A DNA stretch of 39,088 bases from Candidatus Acidiferrales bacterium (GTDB lineage Bacteria > Acidobacteriota > Terriglobia > Acidiferrales > UBA7541): NCBI GenBank assembly GCA_030038275.1, contig JASHPG010000052.1:1-39088 (forward strand), read 5' to 3'. Positions 30,820-39,088 of the stretch are shown one piece after another (position 1 is the stretch's first letter; each line of letters opens with the position of its first letter). A model generated the notes under the pieces. That model made no database searches. It was not told where the DNA came from and was given only the letters and a program-made list of their open reading frames with translations. Made by a program: the position numbers and the translations under genes.

Positions 30820-31740
30820 ATGTCTCGGGAACGGCACGTTGCGATTGCGGTTTCGACCGCGCTGATGATCGCGACCATAGTCGCGTGTGCGGCCATCGGT
30901 TCTCCGTCGCTTTTCGCTCAATCCGCCACCGAATCGGCTCAATCTACTGCATCCAGTGCAACCCCGAAATCCGGCCACTACGTCTCGGTTTTGCCTCGGG
31001 GCACGAAGTTGATGCTGAAAACCGGCAGCTACGAACTGGTCAGCGAGTACTACGTTCAGGGCGACCGTGTGCGGTACTACGATGTCGATCGCGCGCAGTG
31101 GGAGTTCGTTCCCACCGCCCTGGTCGATTGGGACGCAACCAAGAAGCAGGAAGCTGAGGAAGAGGCAAGCCAAAATGCGCTTCTTTCCAAAGTAAAGAAG
31201 CAAGAAGTCGAGCACGACGCGACGCAGGCACTCGATATCGACGCCAGCCTGGAGGTCGCTCCTGGAGTCTTCCTCCCACAGGGCGTCGGATTATTCGCCT
31301 TTGACGGAAAGTCGGTGACGCAGGTGCCGCAAGCTCAAACCGATTCGCAGCTTTCCAAGAAGCATTTTCTGGAACAGGTGCTCGTGCCGGTTCCCATCAT
31401 TCCGACGCGGCATGTGATTTCAATCCCGGGAGAGCACTCGAAATTCAGGCTCAACGATCAACCCGAGTTTTATCTGCGGACGGAAGACAGCCACACGCCA
31501 GACGTGGAGCTGATTCGAACCAAGGTCCATCACGGCAGCCGCCAAATCATGAACTTGGACAAGCTAATGGGGGACGAGCACACCACGAGCGATACGATGC
31601 CGATGCAACAATGGGACGTGGCGAAAGGCGTTTATCGATACACGCTTGGAGAAAAGTTGCCGCGCGGTGAATACGTGATTGCCGAAATCCTGCCGAACGA
31701 AGGCATGAGCCTATACGTCTGGGATTTCGGGGTGAATTAG
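30820..31740 (+). CDS. Secreted protein of unknown function
   Basis: A 306-residue protein with a signal peptide (VAIAVSTALMIATIVACAAIGSPSLFAQ), a Ser/Thr/Ala-rich stretch, a short beta-rich domain (YVSVLPRGTKLMLKTGSYELVSEYYVQGDRVRYYDVDRAQWEFVP), a charged, probably coiled-coil part (DATKKQEAEEEASQNALLSKVKKQEVEH) and a C-terminal domain ending KGVYRYTLGEKLPRGEYVIAEILPNEGMSLYVWDFGVN, which looks like an extracellular beta-sandwich. Similar secreted proteins are frequent in Acidobacteriota. No catalytic motif is seen. Confidence 0.65.
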   Translation: MSRERHVAIAVSTALMIATIVACAAIGSPSLFAQSATESAQSTASSATPKSGHYVSVLPRGTKLMLKTGSYELVSEYYVQGDRVRYYDVDRAQWEFVPTALVDWDATKKQEAEEEASQNALLSKVKKQEVEHDATQALDIDASLEVAPGVFLPQGVGLFAFDGKSVTQVPQAQTDSQLSKKHFLEQVLVPVPIIPTRHVISIPGEHSKFRLNDQPEFYLRTEDSHTPDVELIRTKVHHGSRQIMNLDKLMGDEHTTSDTMPMQQWDVAKGVYRYTLGEKLPRGEYVIAEILPNEGMSLYVWDFGVN

Positions 31741-32019
31741 CTGCAATCTGTCCTTACCACCGTAAGCAAACCCAAGGCCACCACCCCGATTCGAGCCATA
31801 CGATCGGCGTCCGGCATGACCGAACTGCCTCGGATGCTTCTTCACACCTTCAAACCGAGCGTTGTGCAACCGCAACTACGTACGCGGATGTTACGTAACG
31901 CCATGGTATTATGCTGGGCAAAATGCCAGGCGTAAGTTGAAGCAGAGAGCGCGGGCCATCGGCCGGTCCGTGAAGTAACGGCTTCGTGAGCCTGGATATC
32001 TGACAGAACCGGAGACGGT

Positions 32020-32751
32020 ATGGAAACGGCGATAAATTCTGAATTGTCCGAGAAAAATCTGCCAAAGAACAGGTTTATCTGGACTGTATCTTTGCTTGCA
32101 ATCGCGACGTGATCGCTGAACAGCCTTGGCATTTTCTTGCTACTAGGTGCCACCCGGCGCCACGAATTGACGTCGTCGCATTGGGTATCTTGGCTCGTCC
32201 TCCAAACGTTTCTGATAAGTATGGCGGTTTTCTCCATCGAACTGGCCGTCGTATTGTGTTTTTATCGTCCTTGGAGGAGCCTTTTGACCCTCCCTGCCAC
32301 GGATGCGCAACGGCAGGCCCGGCACAAACTTGCGATCGGCGTAGCTGGCGGCGTGTGCGCCTTCTTTGTATCTGTTCCGTTTCTGTTTTCAGGACAACCG
32401 GTCCACATCATCGCAGCCCAGTTACTATCGTATTCCGCCATCCCCTCAGTTGCCGTTCAAATAGGGCTGCTGCTGATCGTGGTGCCGATTCTAAGCGAGC
32501 TGGTGTTTCGTGGCATCGTCTTTCGATCTCTGTGGGCTGCATCGAGCCTTTGGCCCGCCGCAGTCGGCAGTTCCCTGTTCTTTGCTTGGGTGTGGCAAAT
32601 CCCCACAGCGCCAGCGGCGTTCATCTTAGGGCTGGCCACGGCGTTAGTGTTCTGGAAAACCCATACGCTGCTGCCAGCCATTCTTGCGAACGCTACGTTT
32701 GCGGTCCTGGCCGAGACGTTCCTTGCAATCCATGATATGCATTTATTCTGA
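32020..32751 (+). pseudogene. CPBP-like intramembrane protease-family membrane protein with in-frame TGA
   Basis: An ATG at 32020, with GGAG six bases upstream, opens a frame of 30 codons that is stopped by TGA at 32110-32112. The same frame then continues without interruption to 32751. The stop falls in the first membrane helix (FIWTVSLLAIAT, stop, SLNSLGIFLLLGA). The rest has several membrane segments and a region like the CPBP/Abi motif (VVPILSELVFRGIVFRSLW), but the catalytic residues look degraded: SE in place of EE, and the FxxxH and HxxxN histidines are absent (FAWVW, PAILANATF). A recently broken gene is most likely; readthrough or a sequencing error cannot be excluded. A TTG at 32137 could restart a shorter protein. 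Confidence 0.65.
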
Positions 32752-32888
32752 GCGCTCGGCGGCGGAATTCCTGTGGCCTCGTAGGGGCGTCGTTGGCGGT
32801 ATTTCGGAGCTTCTGCGGGTGTGTTCCAGGGATCTGCGATCGCAAGTGGCTGCTCTCTGGCCGGGGCTTACTGAAAGGTGAATCCGAA

Positions 32889-33149
32889 ATGAGAGCTTTT
32901 CCAAACTGGCTTGTTCATTTCTTTCCTAGTCGAGACCGAACGTTTTGGCAGCGATTTATTGGGATTTTGGTCACATGGGGTTGCCCCATTTTAATCTGGG
33001 AAACCTTCAGATCCGTGGTTTTTCGCTCCCCTTCGCAATGGCTGTTTTTCCTAACGCTTGAACTTCCGGCGACGGTACTCGGGGCTGCATTTTATGCGCT
33101 AATTGAGCATGTATTTTATCGCTGGGTTCCAAAGCAGGATCGCCCATGA
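32889..33149 (+). CDS. Small membrane protein of unknown function
   Basis: An 86-residue protein from the ATG at 32889, with an AGGTGA site about nine bases upstream. It has two hydrophobic segments, FIGILVTWGCPILIW and WLFFLTLELPATVLGAAFYALI, and a basic C-terminus ending WVPKQDRP. The last bases overlap a following small membrane protein (ATGA), suggesting coupling. I recognise no family. Confidence 0.55.
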   Translation: MRAFPNWLVHFFPSRDRTFWQRFIGILVTWGCPILIWETFRSVVFRSPSQWLFFLTLELPATVLGAAFYALIEHVFYRWVPKQDRP

Positions 33150-33235
33150 CGCGGATGATTCCCTTCATCATAACATTTGGTTTGCTGGCGATCAGTATCG
33201 TGTTGGTCGTGTATGGGCACCATCGTGAGGAATAG
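33146..33235 (+). CDS. 29-residue single-helix membrane peptide, translationally coupled
   Basis: ATG at 33146 overlaps the stop of the upstream gene (ATGA). The product, MTRMIPFIITFGLL then AISIVLVVYGHHREE, is one membrane helix with a short charged tail. Such tiny proteins are easily missed. Its coupling to the upstream membrane protein suggests a small partner subunit, but no function can be named. Confidence 0.5.
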   Translation: MTRMIPFIITFGLLAISIVLVVYGHHREE

Positions 33236-33248
33236 CTGGGGCGTCAAC

Positions 33249-33407
33249 ATGGCGGTGGTTAGTTGCCCTCGCTGTGGCGCTCTAATGCCGCAGATTCGCA
33301 GACCGCGCACCTTTCGGCAGGCGATGTGGGGAGGTGGGGCGTGTCCGCAGTGCGGGGCAGTGGTAGATAAGTGGGGTCGCGAGATCGCGCCCCGGTCGCC
33401 AGAATGA
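33249..33407 (+). CDS. Small zinc-ribbon protein
   Basis: A 52-residue protein with two CxxC pairs, CPRCG near residue 6 and CPQCG near residue 32, spaced as in a zinc ribbon: SCPRCGALMPQIRRPRTFRQAMWGGGACPQCGAVVDKWGRE. The ribosome site is weak. It lies just after the small membrane peptide and converges on the histidine kinase gene. Confidence 0.55.
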   Translation: MAVVSCPRCGALMPQIRRPRTFRQAMWGGGACPQCGAVVDKWGREIAPRSPE

Positions 33408-33468
33408 TCAATAGTCATGGTGCCCGAAAGTACGCTTGGCTGCGACCGGCCACGACAGTTCGTTGGAG

Positions 33469-35847
33469 TCAGGCGGCGGTGGAGGGGTGGGGCTGGAGGA
33501 GGCCGGCGAGAAGGGCGGCGAGCGAGCTGATGTTGAAGGGCTTTTGCAGCATGGCGGCGCCCTTGCCGCGCAGACGATCGAAAGCCTCGGATTCAACCAA
33601 GTCGCCGGTCATGAAAACGAAGCGAGGCAATTCGCCGCCGTTGTGGACGGAAGCGCCACCTGCGGAGCCTCTGCTGCCAGCGGGCGCAGATCGCTGGTTA
33701 GCGGCGAGGTGCTCGAAGAATTTTTCGCCGCTCATACCGGGAAGATTGAAATCGCAGATCACCACCTCGCAGGAGTTCGCTTCGAGATAAGCCATCGCTT
33801 CCTCGGAGCTGCCAACGGCGTGCACCTTCATGCCTCTCGCCGAGAGACCTTCCTGAACGATTTCGCGAATGCTTTCTTCATCATCTACGATCAGCGCGGC
33901 GTGGCCGGCCAGCCCATTCGGCGGCACCGCGGACACGGCTTTCTCAGGCTGAGTGACCCGCGGCGATTCGACCTCGCCAGCAGCGGCGGGCAAGGAGACG
34001 CGGAATTCCGCTCCGCGGCCCGGTTCGGAGTCCACTTCGATGGTCCCGCCGTGGTCCTTCACGACGCCGAGGCAAATGGTGAGGCCCAGGCCGCTGCCGC
34101 CGCCAGGACGCTTCGTGGTGAAGAAAGGGTCGAAGACCTTGGAAATATTTTCGAGAGGAATGCCGGGACCGTCGTCCGCCACAACGGCGCATACGAGGCC
34201 GCCCGATTCGCGCAAGGAAATTTCGATGGCGCCGCGATCGTGAGCCGACGAGATGGCTTGCTCCGCGTTGACGACTAAATTCGAAAATATCTGCGTAAGC
34301 AGCCGGCGGTCGCCTTCCACGGACGGCAGTCCACCTGGCGGGTCAAACTTCACGGAAATATTTTTGGCGGCGAGCGAAGCGCTTTGCGAGCGAATCACGT
34401 CGCGCAACACTTCATCGATGCGCAGCTTGGCCCGGCCCTGCACGCTGGGCCGCGAAAACGCCAGCAGGTTCTGAACGATCGCGGCAGCGCGGCGGGCCTG
34501 CTGCAGAACCAGGTCGATCTGGCGGCGCGTGGCATCGTCCGCGGCGCGCTCGCGCAGCAGGTCGCTGACGCCCAGAATGGCCGTCAACGGATTATTCAGC
34601 TCGTGCGCCGCGCCGGCCATCATTTGGCCCATCGACGCGAATTTTTCCTTTTGGGCGTTCTGCTGCTCCGCGAGGTAGGCCGCGGTAACGTCGCGCACGG
34701 AAGCGACGACGCCGGTGATGCGCCCTTCCTCGTCGAACATGGGGCTCGCGCTGGTGCGAAGCGTCCGCCATTCTCCACTGGCATGGCGCACGCGGCTTTC
34801 GATCTGCGCGTTGCCGGTGCGTCCATCGACGATCTCCCGCACCATCTTGAGGAGCGGTTCGGCGTCGTCGGGATGCGTTGCGCCGCCGATTCTGCGGCCC
34901 AGATAATCAGCGGGAGAAATACCGAGCACGCCGCGAATCCGCTCGCTCAGATACGTAAAGCGGCCGTCGCGATCCATGACAGCGATCACGTCCGGAAAGC
35001 ATTCGATCAATTGACGGCCGAATTCCTGTTCGCGATGAAGCTTTCGCTCGATTTCCATGCGCTCGGTGATATCGACGATGATGCCTTGCAGGCGCACGGG
35101 CCTTCCAGAAGCATCACGAATGGCGAATCCGGAAGTGAGGCAGTGAATTCTCCTGCCGTCCTTACGGCGCAGCACGACATCCACATTCCGAACGGAGCCT
35201 TTCTCGCCGATGAGCCGAAGGAACCGCTCGCGCTCCTCCGGGCTGCCGTAGCGATCGGCGAAATTCCCTCGCAGCAACTCTTCCTTTGAATCGAAGCCCA
35301 ACATGCGGACGAGCGCCGGATTCGCGTCGAGGATGCGGCCGTCCGGAGTGGAAAAGATAATGCCTTCGCGAAGGGATTCGAACAGCTCCGAGAAACGGGC
35401 TTCCGACTCGTGCTGGGCGGTCACGTCGCGGGCCCATCCGATCACGGATCGCGAGCCGCCGTCGCCTTCCTTCACCTGAAACCAGCAGGAGAAATACCGG
35501 TTCTCTTTTTCGTGCTTCAGCCGAACGGGAACGGCGCCGGACCACGCGCCTTTTTTGAGCAAGGCCGGCAAAGCGCGCTCAAGCTCGGCTGGTGAAGGCG
35601 AGTCGATAAACGCCGTCAGCTTGCGACCGATCAATTCCTGGAACGAAGCACCCACGATCCGGGACAACTCCCGGTTGGCAACGCAGATTTCTCCCTGTAG
35701 CGAAAGCGTGAAGAGAGCCTGGTCCAGATGGTCGATGAGATCGCGATAGGCGCGCTGCGAACGCGAAATCCGCTCGTTCAGAAGCTGAAGCTCGGATTCG
35801 GCCAGCGTGGCTGGAGCGGCGGATTTATCGTGCGGCTTCTTTGACAT
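33469..35847 (-). CDS. Three-PAS hybrid sensor histidine kinase with receiver domain
   Basis: A 792-residue cytoplasmic protein with no membrane segments. Three PAS domains lie at about 35-145, 150-265 and 275-390 (VIGWARDVTAQHESEARF, LQGIIVDITERMEIERKL and VVASVRDVTAAYLAEQQ close them). A HisKA domain follows with the phosphorylated His415 in AGAAHELNNPLTAI, then an ATPase domain with N527 (NLVVNAEQA), ADDGPGIP, FFTTKRPGGGSGLGLTI. The C-terminal receiver has DDEES, the phospho-acceptor D699 in VVICDFNLPGMSG, MTGD and KPF. An inserted Gly/Ser-rich stretch sits inside the receiver (about residues 718-740). It probably senses a soluble or redox signal. No partner regulator is adjacent. Confidence 0.9.
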   Translation of the reverse strand: MSKKPHDKSAAPATLAESELQLLNERISRSQRAYRDLIDHLDQALFTLSLQGEICVANRELSRIVGASFQELIGRKLTAFIDSPSPAELERALPALLKKGAWSGAVPVRLKHEKENRYFSCWFQVKEGDGGSRSVIGWARDVTAQHESEARFSELFESLREGIIFSTPDGRILDANPALVRMLGFDSKEELLRGNFADRYGSPEERERFLRLIGEKGSVRNVDVVLRRKDGRRIHCLTSGFAIRDASGRPVRLQGIIVDITERMEIERKLHREQEFGRQLIECFPDVIAVMDRDGRFTYLSERIRGVLGISPADYLGRRIGGATHPDDAEPLLKMVREIVDGRTGNAQIESRVRHASGEWRTLRTSASPMFDEEGRITGVVASVRDVTAAYLAEQQNAQKEKFASMGQMMAGAAHELNNPLTAILGVSDLLRERAADDATRRQIDLVLQQARRAAAIVQNLLAFSRPSVQGRAKLRIDEVLRDVIRSQSASLAAKNISVKFDPPGGLPSVEGDRRLLTQIFSNLVVNAEQAISSAHDRGAIEISLRESGGLVCAVVADDGPGIPLENISKVFDPFFTTKRPGGGSGLGLTICLGVVKDHGGTIEVDSEPGRGAEFRVSLPAAAGEVESPRVTQPEKAVSAVPPNGLAGHAALIVDDEESIREIVQEGLSARGMKVHAVGSSEEAMAYLEANSCEVVICDFNLPGMSGEKFFEHLAANQRSAPAGSRGSAGGASVHNGGELPRFVFMTGDLVESEAFDRLRGKGAAMLQKPFNISSLAALLAGLLQPHPSTAA

Positions 35848-36017
35848 GGGCGATGCGCTTGCCGCCCCTGGGCATGGCAGGCGCTCCGGTCACTTAAAAT
35901 TTTACAGGCGGTAGATACGGGGCGGAAAAATAAAGCGGGGGGTTTGGCGATCTGTTCAATAGCTTCCGCGCGGGCGCGGCGGTGAAATGCGGATACTGAT
36001 CTCTACGCCGAACATGG

Positions 36018-36054
36018 AAAAAAAGGCCGGCACCGGATGTCTGATGCCCGCCTT
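36018..36054 (-). terminator. Rho-independent terminator after rpoC
   Basis: On the minus strand AAGGCGGGC (36054-36046) pairs with GCCGGCCTT (36031-36023), with one mismatch and a 14-base loop, followed by TTTTT. It lies about 80 bases after the rpoC stop and fits as the operon end. Confidence 0.7.
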
Positions 36055-36116
36055 CGGTGTGCAACTTAGTTTTAAATGCCTGGTCCCCCGGTCCGCATGA
36101 ACCGCGGCCCTTAGGA

Positions 36117-36135
36117 GACCATGCTCGCCGCATGG

Positions 36136-36137
<2 letters not shown>
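36117..36137. repeat. Perfect hairpin overlapping the rpoC stop codon
   Basis: GACCATGC (36117-36124) and GCATGGTC (36130-36137) form an 8-bp stem with a 5-base loop, overlapping two bases of the stop codon. There is no T run. It may protect the mRNA end or mark a processing site. Confidence 0.45.

Positions 36138-39088
<2,951 letters not shown>

Noticed and set aside
33436-34278. Long plus-strand frame opposite the histidine kinase
   Set aside because: Antisense shadow of the kinase; composition follows the third-codon bias of the real gene.

Overview
The window looks like a chromosomal segment of an uncultured, high-GC, Gram-negative bacterium, most likely Acidobacteriota. The clues are an Alternative Complex III (ACIII) operon, a PA2779/PA2778-type locus, outer-membrane beta-barrel proteins, short dispersed intergenic palindromes and a gene mix typical of that phylum. 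This assignment is inference, since no 16S gene is present.

Region 1 (1-3698): the right end of an integrated phage-like element, transcribed leftward. From right to left it holds half of a tRNA-Arg gene cut at the anticodon loop (the integration point), nested inverted repeats, a strong sigma70-like promoter, a long leader ending in a terminator-like hairpin, a small Cys-rich protein, a small helix-turn-helix protein, a lambda-O-like replication protein with iteron-like repeats inside its gene, a ParB-like fragment, an excisionase-like helix-turn-helix protein, a putative small-terminase-like protein and the start of a terminase large subunit. The rest of the element lies to the left of the window.

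Region 2 (3805-10402): the ACIII respiratory operon actA-actB(Mo-like)-actB(Fe-S)-actC-actD on the minus strand. It is followed directly by the tRNA fragment and element, so actE/actF are not seen. An internally deleted insertion sequence resembling ISNCY, with about 35 bp terminal inverted repeats, sits just upstream of actA.

Region 3 (10518-20149): on the minus strand a secreted protein, a geranylgeranyl-reductase-like flavoprotein coupled to a cyclopropane-fatty-acid-synthase-like methyltransferase, a ribosome-hibernation factor fused to a cold-shock domain, and a catabolic set (aldehyde dehydrogenase, carboxymuconolactone-decarboxylase-like protein, 3-hydroxyisobutyrate-dehydrogenase-like protein). 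Divergent from these are a metallo-beta-lactamase lactonase and a luciferase-like flavin monooxygenase.

Region 4 (20325-24498): a plus-strand locus with two paralogous PA2779-family exported membrane proteins, a C39-like cysteine peptidase (PA2778-type) and a TPR plus outer-membrane barrel protein, then a DUF721/DciA-like gene.

Region 5 (24527-27745): a minus-strand three-gene unit made of an acyl-CoA-dehydrogenase-like flavoprotein lacking the usual catalytic Glu, a PhnD-like binding protein with no signal peptide, and a TusA-like domain fused to a diiron ferritin-like domain. With the Region 4 locus this is the best candidate here for an undescribed system.

Region 6 (28433-39088): gatC-gatA, a small DNA-binding protein, a secreted protein, a CPBP-like membrane protein interrupted by an in-frame TGA, a cluster of tiny membrane/zinc-ribbon proteins, a three-PAS hybrid histidine kinase, and the 3' two-thirds of rpoC with its terminator.
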